This document shows positions 9,164-18,770 of a DNA stretch of 32,232 nt, piece after piece. The translations under genes were made by a program, and so were the position numbers. Position 1 is the stretch's first letter; every line of letters starts with the position of its first letter. The notes below the pieces were generated by a model. The model saw nothing but the letters and a program-made list of their open reading frames with translations. It did no database searches and was not told the origin of the DNA. This DNA comes from 'Osedax' symbiont bacterium Rs2_46_30_T18 (GTDB taxonomy: Bacteria; Pseudomonadota; Gammaproteobacteria; Pseudomonadales; Balneatricaceae): NCBI GenBank assembly GCA_002163025.1, contig MABF01000276.1, forward strand, positions 1 to 32,232. Direction: 5' to 3'.

Positions 9164-9763
9164 TTAATAACTTTGAGACTTGGCAAAGGCTTTGTTAGCA
9201 CCGACAGCATCACCCGCCTGAGAACGTATTTTCGCCAGCGCACTCCACAGTCGTCTAAGCTTTACACTTTGCCCAGCACCCACTGCAATGCCTTTCAACA
9301 CCATCTGCTCTGCCTGAACAAATTCACCTAATTGCCGATGAACTTCACCGAGGGATTGATAAACCTCGGGATCTTTTGGCGATATACGCAATGCTCGCTC
9401 TAAACTCGCTTGCGCCGCCTTTAAGTTACCGCTATTGGTCTGATAATTTGCAGTGTTAAGCAGTGCGACAGTGGCTGGCTTTTGAACTGAGACAGCGACT
9501 TCAGGGGCCTTGGCTTGTACACTGACCTCTGTATTTAAGTTTTCACCGCTGGCATTAGAGGCTTTAAACTTAGGCCTTACTTTAAGTGCCGTGACTTCTG
9601 CACTGCTTTGCGCAGCGCCAACCGAACGGGATATTTTATTTCCCGCCTCTAAAGATCGCTCTTCAACTTTTACCGACTGTAGCCCAGATACGCTACAGCC
9701 CGACAATACTGCCAATGCAACAACAACTACGGATAACCTGCCATTGCCAAAAACACTTCTCAT
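9164..9763 (-). CDS. TPR-containing lipoprotein, candidate PBP1b activator (LpoP-like)
   Basis: 199 aa. Signal peptide with LSGC lipobox, long low-complexity linker, TPR-like repeats (LKAAQASLERALRISPKDPEVYQSLGEVHRQLGEFVQAEQMV); immediately downstream of mrcB on the same strand. Confidence 0.8.
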   Translation of the reverse strand: MRSVFGNGRLSVVVVALAVLSGCSVSGLQSVKVEERSLEAGNKISRSVGAAQSSAEVTALKVRPKFKASNASGENLNTEVSVQAKAPEVAVSVQKPATVALLNTANYQTNSGNLKAAQASLERALRISPKDPEVYQSLGEVHRQLGEFVQAEQMVLKGIAVGAGQSVKLRRLWSALAKIRSQAGDAVGANKAFAKSQSY

Positions 9764-9839
9764 ATGTATTCCTAAAATGTATTAATTAATTTCAATAACC
9801 TAATCAAAATAAACAGCTATCGATATAGTGTAACAATCA

Positions 9840-12218
9840 TCAATTACCAAATATACGTTCAAGCCAACTTGGCGCTTTGTTAGATTGATTTCCCTTTGGC
9901 ACAGTACTGCTATTGGTCCCACAGTCGTCGCTATATATAGGGCTATCTCCCGATCTAAAAGGCATGCGCTGACTATCCTCACAGCCTGGGTCTACACTTA
10001 GGCCGGTTGTTGAATCTATATAGGCGAACTCAATCCCCTCCGGTACAGCTGGTTGTAAAGGCTGCAATGATTCAGATTGCATATAGGCAGTCCAAACTCG
10101 TAAGGCCCCGGATGAGCCGGTAAAAGGCAGCGATTTGTTATCATCTCTTCCCAACCAGACGACCGCTAATTTATTGCCTGAAAATCCGGCAAACCAGCTA
10201 TCGCGCTGATCATTACTGGTTCCTGTTTTACCCGCCAGGCCGATCTTCGATGAAATTTTTGCATTGGCATAACGTCCGGTACCTACACTCATAACTTGCT
10301 GCATGGCGTATTGTAATTGATAGATAGATTGAGAGTTGATAACTTGTTCCACTTTAAAAGAATACCTAGATAACTCGCGACCCTTATTATCTGTCACTGA
10401 GCGTATTGCCCGCATTGGCATCAAAAACCCGTTGGCGGCGATGGTCTGATACATAGTGGCAACTTCTAACGAGGTCATCCCCTGCGCACCTAGCAACAGT
10501 GAAGGGTACTTTTTGATCTGACGGCTAATACCTAACTTATGGATAGTTTTAATCACATTATCTAAGCCTAACTCCATCCCCAGTCTAGCGGTAGATAAAT
10601 TGTAAGACTTAGCCAAAGCCAGATAAAAGGGTACATTTCCATGGCTTTTTTTATCAAAGTTCCTAGGTTGCCAGGGCGCTGATCCCTCAATCGGCACCGA
10701 TACAGCTTCATCCTCAAGCATAGTCGCCAGATTGTAACCACGTTGCAACCCCGTGAGATAAACAGCGGGCTTTATCAGCGAACCTATGGGGCGAACTGCA
10801 TCGATGGCGCGATTAAAACCTTGATAGCGGGTGCTTTTGCCACCAATGACAGCCAACACTTCACCCGTCTGAGGGTCTGTGACCACCATACTTGCCTCTA
10901 GATCATTGGCTTTTTTACCGTATTTTTTTTGCAGTGCGCTAATGCTGTCACTCAGTGATTTCTCAGCTTTAGCCTGAGCAATAGGATCTAAGCTGGTAAA
11001 AATCCGCAAACCTTCAGAACTCAGATCTTCATCGTTGTAACTTTGCTTTAGTTTTCGTCTGACCAGATCTAAATAGGCAGGGTAGGCACCTTTGTGCAGA
11101 CTCTTTTGTCTGACTACCCCCAGTGGCTTGAGAATACTCTGACGATATTCATGCTCGCTGATGTCACCGTTTTCAGCCATCACCTTAAGCACTAGATTAC
11201 GCCGCTCTTTAGCACGCTCAGCTCGCCTCCTTGGGTCGTAATAAGAGGGACCTTTGACCATTGCGGCCAGCAGAGCCACCTGATGCAATTGTAGCTCACT
11301 GATAGGTCTGGCAAAAAAGTATTGTGCCGCCAAACCAAAGCCATGAATCGCCCTGGCACCCTCCTGACCTAAATAGACCTCATTTAGATAGGCTTCAAGA
11401 ATTTCATCTTTTGAATAGCGAAAATCCAACACTATTGCCATCGGCATCTCAATCAACTTACGGATTAAGGTACGCTCGGAGGTGAGGTAAAAATTCTTAA
11501 TCAATTGCTGCGTTAAAGTACTGCCGCCCTGAACGAATCGGCCGACCCGTAAATTAACCCACATCGCCCTGGCGATACCTTTTGGTGAAATACCAAAGTG
11601 CTGGTAATAACTACGATCTTCGATGGCTATCAGGGCATCTACCAGCCCTCTTGGCGCTTGTGTTAGGCGGATCAAATCTCGATCTTCATTATTTTTGGGG
11701 TAGATACCACCAATTAATATTGGCTCCAATCGTGTAATTGAAATGGGACTGCCATTTTCTGCACTGATAGCACTTATGGCCCCATCCTTAAAACTGATCG
11801 TTAACAGCTGCGATACCTCAACACCATCGCTGAACTCAAAACCGCGGCTATAGACTTTTACCCGTGTTGAAGCTATCTCAGCTTGCCCGGGCTGGGTTGC
11901 CTTTTTAACAAAACGATAGCCTAAGCCCTTCAACTCGACTTTTAGGTCGGCAATACTGATTTCAAGGCCGCTGTACATATCCAGTGGACGCGCGTAAACC
12001 TTTGCCGGAATTGACCAGCGCTTGCCCTCAAATTTTTGACGAATCTGTGCATCCAGGTAAAAAAGCCCAATCGCGCCAAACATCATCAAGATGATACTGA
12101 GCTTTAATGTGAAGGATAAAAACCAGCGCCAAAGCTTATATTTTTTACTCTTATTGTTGCTTTTGTTGCTTTTTTTGCTTTGAGCGGCTTTTTTGGGCAT
12201 TTTTTTTCGACTTGCCAT
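9840..12218 (-). CDS. mrcB: Penicillin-binding protein 1B (bifunctional glycosyltransferase/transpeptidase)
   Basis: 792 aa. Glycosyltransferase motifs IEDRSYYQHFGI, GGSTLTQQLIKN; transpeptidase motifs GSLIKP (SxxK), KSYN, KTGTS. Confidence 0.95.
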   Translation of the reverse strand: MASRKKMPKKAAQSKKSNKSNNKSKKYKLWRWFLSFTLKLSIILMMFGAIGLFYLDAQIRQKFEGKRWSIPAKVYARPLDMYSGLEISIADLKVELKGLGYRFVKKATQPGQAEIASTRVKVYSRGFEFSDGVEVSQLLTISFKDGAISAISAENGSPISITRLEPILIGGIYPKNNEDRDLIRLTQAPRGLVDALIAIEDRSYYQHFGISPKGIARAMWVNLRVGRFVQGGSTLTQQLIKNFYLTSERTLIRKLIEMPMAIVLDFRYSKDEILEAYLNEVYLGQEGARAIHGFGLAAQYFFARPISELQLHQVALLAAMVKGPSYYDPRRRAERAKERRNLVLKVMAENGDISEHEYRQSILKPLGVVRQKSLHKGAYPAYLDLVRRKLKQSYNDEDLSSEGLRIFTSLDPIAQAKAEKSLSDSISALQKKYGKKANDLEASMVVTDPQTGEVLAVIGGKSTRYQGFNRAIDAVRPIGSLIKPAVYLTGLQRGYNLATMLEDEAVSVPIEGSAPWQPRNFDKKSHGNVPFYLALAKSYNLSTARLGMELGLDNVIKTIHKLGISRQIKKYPSLLLGAQGMTSLEVATMYQTIAANGFLMPMRAIRSVTDNKGRELSRYSFKVEQVINSQSIYQLQYAMQQVMSVGTGRYANAKISSKIGLAGKTGTSNDQRDSWFAGFSGNKLAVVWLGRDDNKSLPFTGSSGALRVWTAYMQSESLQPLQPAVPEGIEFAYIDSTTGLSVDPGCEDSQRMPFRSGDSPIYSDDCGTNSSTVPKGNQSNKAPSWLERIFGN

Positions 12219-12400
12219 GAATTCCAGCTATGTATTTAAAATATTGGACATTATTGTACAATTCCCAGTGACTCCTTTATAGAGCCCTGACAAATTTTCT
12301 AGTATAGTTATTTCCCGTTTCAGGTGATACTTCGGTATCTGACAGCTGATTGTTCCCTAACAATGGCAGTAGTTCTCCCGCATCTTTTACATAGGTCATT

Positions 12401-13954
12401 ATGTATCCAAGTTTAATCACTGCATTGCAAAATCCCGCTTGCTATCCCCATGCTGTCAGCACCCCTATACAGGTCATAGAAACTCAGGTTTCATGGTTGC
12501 TGTTAACTGGTGAATTTGCCTATAAGTTAAAAAAAGAACTCAATTTCGGTTTCCTGGACTTTTCAACGCTAGACAAACGACAGTTTTATTGCGAAGAGGA
12601 ATTGCGACTCAATCAGCGCCTTGCACCGGACATCTACCAGTGCGTGGTGACCATCACAGGACCATCGGATCTGCCTGAGGTGTCTGCTGAGGATCATCGC
12701 AAGCTGAGCCTGGATAGCTCCACTGTAGTGTTAGAGTATGCTGTACGCATGCAACAATTTGATCCACTGTGCGGTCTAGATGATTTATTAAAACAAAATA
12801 AGTTCGCCACGCTGTGGATCGATCAACTGGCCGAACATATTGCACAGTTTCATCTGCTGTTGCCTACGGTAACCTACAATAGCCCCTGGGGTGAAGCAGA
12901 AAACATTTGGCAATTAGTGTCAGATAATTATTTGCATACTTTAGATTTTTGCACCGATCCCAGGGATCTGGAGCAATTGCAAAACCTCTACCAGCAGATA
13001 ACGACAGATCACAGCTCCCTCACAGAAATTTTTAAAGATCGACGTAAGCAGGGGTACATCAGGGAGTGCCACGGTGATTTGCATTTAGGCAATGTCACTT
13101 TCTACGACAATAAGTTGCGCTTATTTGACTGCATAGAGTTTAACTTACAATTTCGCTGGATAGATACTTGCTCAGACCTGGCCTTTTTACTGATGGATCT
13201 TGAGGCGAATAACAAGCACGCCTGGGCCAATCGCACCCTGAATCGCTACCTGGAAGTCACCGGGGATTATCAAAGTCTACATTTGCTCAATTTCTACAAA
13301 AGTTTTCGCTCTATGGTTAGAGCTAAAGTGGCCACCCTAGGCAATCAAGCTAACCACGATACTTTTGTTAAATACTTGCAGCTGAGTCAATCCTATCAAA
13401 TTAGAAACGCTCCTAAACTGATCATAATGCACGGCTTATCTGGGAGCGGAAAAAGTTATTTAAGCCACAAAATGATAGAGAACATTTCCGCTATAAGAAT
13501 TCGTTCAGAGACGGAAAGAGAGAGAATTCATAAGGAACTGCTTAAAAAAGGTAAAAAGATTGAGCTACACAGCCCAGAAATAAATGCCCGGTTATCTCAA
13601 CATCTGCTTAAACTCAGCGAGCAAATACTTAACATTGGCTACACTGTAATCGTTGACGGAACTTTCCTTAAACAACACTTCAGACAAAATTACATTAATA
13701 TTGCCCAGCGTCTTAATCTTGAGATGCAAATAATCAGCTGTCACTGCGATCCTAAATTACTCAGTGCGAGACTAGCAAAGGGTGTAAACACCCGCGCGCT
13801 AGACAATAATTTTTCAAATGACCGCTTGGCACACCAGCAGATATACCAACAGCCATTGACTGAACAGGAAGTTTCAATGCAAGTAACAGTAGATACCGAT
13901 GATGACCAGGCGATTACTGCGTTCCTCGAAGCTATTATCAGTACTGGCACTTGA
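12401..13954 (+). CDS. APH-like/P-loop bifunctional kinase-family protein (COG2187 + COG0645 type architecture)
   Basis: 517 aa. Phosphotransferase-like HGDLHLGNV and DCIEFN in the N-terminal half; Walker A GLSGSGKS with a nucleotide-kinase-like C-terminal half. Confidence 0.85.
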   Translation: MYPSLITALQNPACYPHAVSTPIQVIETQVSWLLLTGEFAYKLKKELNFGFLDFSTLDKRQFYCEEELRLNQRLAPDIYQCVVTITGPSDLPEVSAEDHRKLSLDSSTVVLEYAVRMQQFDPLCGLDDLLKQNKFATLWIDQLAEHIAQFHLLLPTVTYNSPWGEAENIWQLVSDNYLHTLDFCTDPRDLEQLQNLYQQITTDHSSLTEIFKDRRKQGYIRECHGDLHLGNVTFYDNKLRLFDCIEFNLQFRWIDTCSDLAFLLMDLEANNKHAWANRTLNRYLEVTGDYQSLHLLNFYKSFRSMVRAKVATLGNQANHDTFVKYLQLSQSYQIRNAPKLIIMHGLSGSGKSYLSHKMIENISAIRIRSETERERIHKELLKKGKKIELHSPEINARLSQHLLKLSEQILNIGYTVIVDGTFLKQHFRQNYINIAQRLNLEMQIISCHCDPKLLSARLAKGVNTRALDNNFSNDRLAHQQIYQQPLTEQEVSMQVTVDTDDDQAITAFLEAIISTGT

Positions 13955-13963
13955 GTTAGACTT

Positions 13964-14290
13964 TTGAATCTTCTCTGTGACATTAATAAGCTGATAAAGA
14001 AATCAATAATTACTGCTTCCAGTATTTCACAGGGTGATAAAGAATACATTGTGATCAGTCACAAAAACGATATATTCGTTTATCTGAATCGCTGCCCACA
14101 TTTAAATAAAACACTTAACTCCCGGCCTGAAACACTGCTCGATAAGCATAATAACTTTATTCTCTGTGCCAATCACAATGCCTTATTCACTATTGACCAG
14201 GGGCTGTGCATCAAAGGTCCCTGTAAAGGTCAAACACTGCAAAGAGTGGCTTATAAAATTGTCGGGGAACAGCTGTTGATTAACAGCTGA
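13964..14290 (+). CDS. Small Rieske [2Fe-2S] family protein
   Basis: 108 aa, TTG start. Rieske ligand pattern CPH...CANH (NRCPHLNKTL ... ILCANHNALF); starts 10 nt after the kinase stop. Confidence 0.8.
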   Translation: MNLLCDINKLIKKSIITASSISQGDKEYIVISHKNDIFVYLNRCPHLNKTLNSRPETLLDKHNNFILCANHNALFTIDQGLCIKGPCKGQTLQRVAYKIVGEQLLINS

Positions 14291-14309
14291 GTCAAAAATC
14301 TGCGACATT

Positions 14310-14332
14310 AAAAAGGCGGATTTCCCGCCTTT
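14310..14332. terminator. Rho-independent terminator between the Rieske gene and rpoS
   Basis: AAAAAGGCGG-ATTTC-CCGCCTTT; on the minus strand the stem is followed by TTTTT (rpoS end). Confidence 0.85.
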
Positions 14333-14351
14333 GTCTGCTAGCTATACTCAC

Positions 14352-15365
14352 TCACTGGAGTAAGTCTTCACTGCTAAGTCCGTTACTTTCAATAATGTCG
14401 CGTAACTTACGCAGCGCTTCAACTTGGATTTGTCTAACCCTCTCACGGGTTAAACCTATTTCCTTGCCCACTTCTTCCAGTGTACTCATCCCATATCCAC
14501 GCAGACCGAAACGTCTAGAGAGCACTTCAGCATGTTTGCCTGGCAGATCATCTAACCAGTGATCTAAGCTACCACTGAGGTTATTGCTCTGCAGTACAAT
14601 ACTGGGGTCAAAGTTTTCACTCGCCGGGACTGTCTCAACGACTGTCTTGTCTGAGCCCGCAATAGGCACATCAATAGAGACTACCTTTTCGTTCAGGCTG
14701 AGAATTTTTTCTACGCTGCTAACGGGCTTGTCGACCACTTCTGCTATTTGCTCGACTGTCGGCTCATGGTCCAGTTTCTGAGCCAATTCTCGGGAGGCAC
14801 GCAAATACACATTCAGTTCTTTAACCACATGAATAGGCAGGCGGATAGTGCGGGTTTGGTTCATGATAGCGCGTTCGATTGTCTGTCTTATCCACCATGT
14901 TGCGTAAGTGGAGAATCTAAAACCACGCTCGGGGTCAAACTTTTCAACTGCACGGATCAGGCCCAAATTTCCCTCTTCGATCAGATCCAGCAATGACAGG
15001 CCGCGATTAATATATCGCCTTGAAATTTTAACCACTAAACGTAAATTACTTTCGATCATACGTTTACGAGATTTTTCACAGCCTTTTAAAGATAACCTAG
15101 AGAAATAGACTTCCTCCTCTGCGCTTAGCAGCGGTGAAAAGCCAATTTCATTTAAGTAGAGTTGTGTGGCATCGAGGTTTTTCTCATTCATAAGATCTTT
15201 ATGAGCTTGGCTGCCACGCCCACGCCCTGTCGCTTTTGCTGCTGCAGGCTTCAACGTAATCCCTACGTCTTTGCTAGCTTTCCCAACCTTGCCATATTCC
15301 ATGACTTGAGATTGTATCTTACTAATAACTTCGGCTTCTTGACTTTCCGTTTTCAAGATATCCAT
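14352..15365 (-). CDS. rpoS: RNA polymerase sigma factor RpoS
   Basis: Sigma-70 regions 2-4 ([64 protein letters not shown]), adjacent to nlpD. ORF opens at 15407, but MDILKTE at 15365 has an upstream AAAAGGG ribosome-binding site and is the more likely start. Confidence 0.95.
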   Translation of the reverse strand: MDILKTESQEAEVISKIQSQVMEYGKVGKASKDVGITLKPAAAKATGRGRGSQAHKDLMNEKNLDATQLYLNEIGFSPLLSAEEEVYFSRLSLKGCEKSRKRMIESNLRLVVKISRRYINRGLSLLDLIEEGNLGLIRAVEKFDPERGFRFSTYATWWIRQTIERAIMNQTRTIRLPIHVVKELNVYLRASRELAQKLDHEPTVEQIAEVVDKPVSSVEKILSLNEKVVSIDVPIAGSDKTVVETVPASENFDPSIVLQSNNLSGSLDHWLDDLPGKHAEVLSRRFGLRGYGMSTLEEVGKEIGLTRERVRQIQVEALRKLRDIIESNGLSSEDLLQ

Positions 15366-15407
15366 TATGCAAACCCTTTTCTCAAAGTTAATGAGATCAA
15401 TCCACAA

Positions 15408-16301
15408 CTATTTTTTCGGTAAATACCTCAGCGGATTGACTGGTTGTCCATCCCTTCTTATTTCAAAATGAAGGATTGTTTTTATGGTGCCGCTACTTCC
15501 TATTTCGGCAATCTTTTTACCTCCTTTAATGGTTTGATTCTCCTTCACTAATATTACACTATTGTGTGCGTAAGCACTTAGGTACTGCGGTGAGTGCTTT
15601 ATGATGATCAAATTTCCATAGCCTAAAATACCATTACCCGCGTAAACAACTTTGCCACTGGCAGCGGCTAGCACTGTTTCTCCGGTATTCCCAGCGATAT
15701 CTAACCCTTTGTTTTCTTTATTAAAGCTACTGATTAGCCTACCTTGCGCTGGCCAGGACCAGCGTACATTTCCCGCTACTGCGCTAGCCGCTGAACCCTT
15801 GGTATTTTTTTGACTTTTAGTTGTCGTGCTTTTAATTGTAGTCGTTTTTTTAGATAACGCTTTGTTTTTCTGAGTATTTTTTGATTTATTAGCGTTGCCT
15901 TTCGAGGACACAGAAGAAACTACATTCACCTTAGGGACAGCTTTTTTGGTCGTAGATTTGATCTGTAGTACCTGGCCTTTATAGATTAAATTGTCTCTCC
16001 CAATAGCGTTAGTTTTCGATAAAGAACGAAAGTCTAATCCATATCTCCATGCAATCGAATACAAGGTATCGCCAGATTTTACTTTATAAGTTTTAGGCGC
16101 CGCTTCAATCAGGCGCTTAGTTGTTACAGAAAGCTGTTTTGATCCAGTATTTTTTGCAGATAACTCGCTCACTGGAGCATAGCCTGTTGTACAGGCACCG
16201 AGAAATAACAATACAGCCAATAGAACAGCCTTTAGCCCAGTAACTAAATAGTTATGTCGCGATCTGGTGGTACTGGATCTTCCTTCTAAGCCAGAAAACA
16301 T
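15408..16301 (-). CDS. nlpD: Murein hydrolase activator NlpD (LysM + degenerate LytM)
   Basis: 297 aa. LGAC lipobox, LysM (YKVKSGDTLYSIAWRYGLDFRSLSKTNAI), K/T/S-rich linker, LytM domain with degenerate catalytic residues (NKGLDIA, ILHFEIR). Confidence 0.95.
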   Translation of the reverse strand: MFSGLEGRSSTTRSRHNYLVTGLKAVLLAVLLFLGACTTGYAPVSELSAKNTGSKQLSVTTKRLIEAAPKTYKVKSGDTLYSIAWRYGLDFRSLSKTNAIGRDNLIYKGQVLQIKSTTKKAVPKVNVVSSVSSKGNANKSKNTQKNKALSKKTTTIKSTTTKSQKNTKGSAASAVAGNVRWSWPAQGRLISSFNKENKGLDIAGNTGETVLAAASGKVVYAGNGILGYGNLIIIKHSPQYLSAYAHNSVILVKENQTIKGGKKIAEIGSSGTIKTILHFEIRRDGQPVNPLRYLPKK

Positions 16302-16363
16302 ATCTGTAATTAATACACCCTATTTATTTTTATAAACACTGCGCTTACAAGCATTCCACTTTT

Positions 16364-17287
16364 TTAGCGATGCGTGCGCTCAAACAGTAAAATTATGGCT
16401 GCTCCCAAGAACGCCAGCAAACATGCTATCAGCAAATATGAATCAGCCCCTGTTATTTGCTGATAAACAAACGGCGATACATTTTGCTGCAAGTCAGCCA
16501 CTTCTTCGCCATGGCTATTAATTCTGGTGGATAAAGTTTCTTTCCAGGGCCAGACCTTGTTTAAGGACCCCAATAAAAACCCGGTCAAGAGCGCCAATGT
16601 TAAATTTTTATAGTGCTGAAAAAGCCAGTTAAGCACTCTCGAGAAACTCAACAACCCCGCCAGACACCCCAGAGCGAATACCATTAGCACCAGCATATCT
16701 GCGCTTTTGACTGCACTGAGGATATAGCTATACAACCCCAGCAACAGCAAGATAAAAGATCCTGAGATACCCGGTAAAATCATTGCGCAGATAGCCAGCA
16801 TTCCTGCGAAAAATACATTTACCATACTGGGATCAAGCACCGATGCCGTCATATTAGTCAAACTATATGACACTAAAGTTCCCGCGATAAATACTGCAAT
16901 GCACGCTCTACCCCACTGCTCTATACTTTTCGCCAAAACCAGGGTCGATGCACAGATTAGGCCAAAGAAAAAACCCCACAATACCTGAGGGTAATTCGCC
17001 AGGGAATACAGCACTAGATTAGAAAGTAAGACAATACTACTGAGCATTCCAAACAGTAATACACTGAGGAAAGTACCATTGATATAACTCCAGCAGGCAG
17101 CGAACCCCTGCTGATACAATATTTTTATTGCCGCTGGGCCAAGCCGGCTCAAGGACTGAAGCAGCTCCTGATAGATACCACTAATGAAAGCGACTGTTCC
17201 CCCAGAAACCCCGGGAACGGCATCTGCAGCTCCCATCATGCACCCTTTTAGCATTAGCTTTAGGTACTCTTTTTTATTGCGCTGCAA
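16364..17287 (-). CDS. DUF368 membrane protein, putative undecaprenyl-phosphate translocase (PopT-like)
   Basis: 307 aa polytopic. GAADAVPGVSGGTVAFISGIY and MILPGISGSFILLLLGLY, the paired DUF368 signatures. Confidence 0.9.
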   Translation of the reverse strand: MQRNKKEYLKLMLKGCMMGAADAVPGVSGGTVAFISGIYQELLQSLSRLGPAAIKILYQQGFAACWSYINGTFLSVLLFGMLSSIVLLSNLVLYSLANYPQVLWGFFFGLICASTLVLAKSIEQWGRACIAVFIAGTLVSYSLTNMTASVLDPSMVNVFFAGMLAICAMILPGISGSFILLLLGLYSYILSAVKSADMLVLMVFALGCLAGLLSFSRVLNWLFQHYKNLTLALLTGFLLGSLNKVWPWKETLSTRINSHGEEVADLQQNVSPFVYQQITGADSYLLIACLLAFLGAAIILLFERTHR

Positions 17288-17349
17288 ATAAACCTCAACT
17301 CTATAGATATTTGGTAGTTCAGCATTTAGCGCTATACTGCCGATTCTCT

Positions 17350-18039
17350 TTAACTGATTACGCCAGATAACAAAGGCACAAAATTCACCGCTTCGACGAT
17401 TTTAGTATCGTAGTGCGAGGCCGATTTTTTAGTGATTAATTTTAGTTGTTGCTCCTGAGCCGCCCCTACTGGTATCACCATAGTGCCGCCAATTGCCAGT
17501 TGGCTTAACAATTCAACGGGGACCTGATCCGGAGCTGCGGTGACTAATATTGCATCGTAGGGCGCAAATCGTGCCAAGCCCATTCCACCATCGCTGTGCT
17601 GTAGTGTCACATTATCAATCTGCATAGCATGCAGCCTGACTTTGGCTCTTTCCTGTAAAGGTTTTATCCGTTCTACTGAATAGACTGAGTCGACTAACTG
17701 CGCCAATATGGCCGTTTGATAACCAGATCCGGTGCCCACTTCAAGCACCTTGTGCAAAGGCTTATCAGCTAGCAACAACTCGGTCATTCTAGCAACAATA
17801 TAAGGTTGAGAAATTGTCTGGTTATAGCCTATTGGCAAGGCATTATTCTCATAGGCTCCGTGTGCCAATGCTTCATCAATAAATATGTGTCTCGGAGTGC
17901 TCTGGATTGCTTTTAGTACATCTCTGGAAACTATTCCCTGTGCTTCTAAGCTTGCTACTAACCTATCTCTGGCTCTCTGCGAAGTCATACCACTACCACG
18001 CAGGTTAAATTGCTCAGCCACTAAACTTCCTCCAACCAA
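17350..18039 (-). CDS. pcm: Protein-L-isoaspartate O-methyltransferase
   Basis: PRHIFIDEALAHGAYENNALPIGYNQTISQPYIVARMTELL and VLEVGTGSGYQTAIL. True start may be the ATG at 17988 (MTSQRARDRL). Confidence 0.96.
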   Translation of the reverse strand: MVGGSLVAEQFNLRGSGMTSQRARDRLVASLEAQGIVSRDVLKAIQSTPRHIFIDEALAHGAYENNALPIGYNQTISQPYIVARMTELLLADKPLHKVLEVGTGSGYQTAILAQLVDSVYSVERIKPLQERAKVRLHAMQIDNVTLQHSDGGMGLARFAPYDAILVTAAPDQVPVELLSQLAIGGTMVIPVGAAQEQQLKLITKKSASHYDTKIVEAVNFVPLLSGVIS

Positions 18040-18770
18040 TCTTCAACATTATCGATGACAGCATAATTAGTCATATCAAAATGTAACGGTGTAATTGAGA
18101 CAAAACCTTGTTCTATCGCATAAAAATCTGTTCCTGGGCCGTTATCTATCGCTGTACCGACCCCGGCTATCCAGTGTTTGACATTTCCCCGTGGGTCAAC
18201 ACATTCGATCGGTGCCTGGGAGACTGATCTATGCCCTAATCTAGTAACATGTATACCTTTAATCTGCTCTATAGGCACATCTGGCACATTCACATTGAGT
18301 ACTGTCCTGGAAACTGCTTGCAAGGACTTAAGCTTTAAAATCAAATCTTTAGCAATAATAGCTGCAGTATCGTAATATTGCGGATGAGCATTGGCTACAG
18401 AGATAGCAATACCTGCTAAGCCGAGCGTGCGACCTTCCATAGCTGCTGCCACTGTCCCGGAATACAACACATCATCACCTAAGTTTGCCCCGGCGTTAAT
18501 ACCTGAAACGACTACTTGCGGAACAAAATCAAAGGTGCCAGACACACCCAAATTGACGCAGTCAGTAGGAGTGCCATCTATTGAGATAAAACCATTACCG
18601 TGAACATAAGAGCTTAATGGTCGATTCAAAGTTAAGGCATTACTGGCGGCTGATCTGTTGCGATCCGGAGCGATAACTTGCACACTGGCAACCGTTGCCA
18701 GAGCGTCATGCAGAGCCAAAATTCCCGGTGCAAGTACACCGTCATCATTGGATACTAATATTTTCATCAT
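18021..18770 (-). CDS. surE: 5'/3'-nucleotidase SurE
   Basis: MKILVSNDDGVLAPGI, APDRNRSAASNALT, GTPTDCVNLG, VSGINAGANLGDDVLYSGTVAAAMEG. Confidence 0.97.
   Translation of the reverse strand: MMKILVSNDDGVLAPGILALHDALATVASVQVIAPDRNRSAASNALTLNRPLSSYVHGNGFISIDGTPTDCVNLGVSGTFDFVPQVVVSGINAGANLGDDVLYSGTVAAAMEGRTLGLAGIAISVANAHPQYYDTAAIIAKDLILKLKSLQAVSRTVLNVNVPDVPIEQIKGIHVTRLGHRSVSQAPIECVDPRGNVKHWIAGVGTAIDNGPGTDFYAIEQGFVSITPLHFDMTNYAVIDNVEDWLEEV

Noticed and set aside
9510-9785. 91-aa plus-strand ORF opposite the TPR lipoprotein
   Set aside because: Antisense to a better supported gene with lipobox and TPR; no recognisable features.
15408-15780. Loss of catalytic residues in the NlpD LytM domain as a possible pseudogene
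   Set aside because: Degenerate LytM domains are the normal state for NlpD-type amidase activators; the reading frame is intact.
15700-15960. Low-complexity K/T/S-rich region in nlpD as a possible repeat element
   Set aside because: It is the flexible linker between LysM and LytM domains, common in NlpD; not a DNA repeat array.
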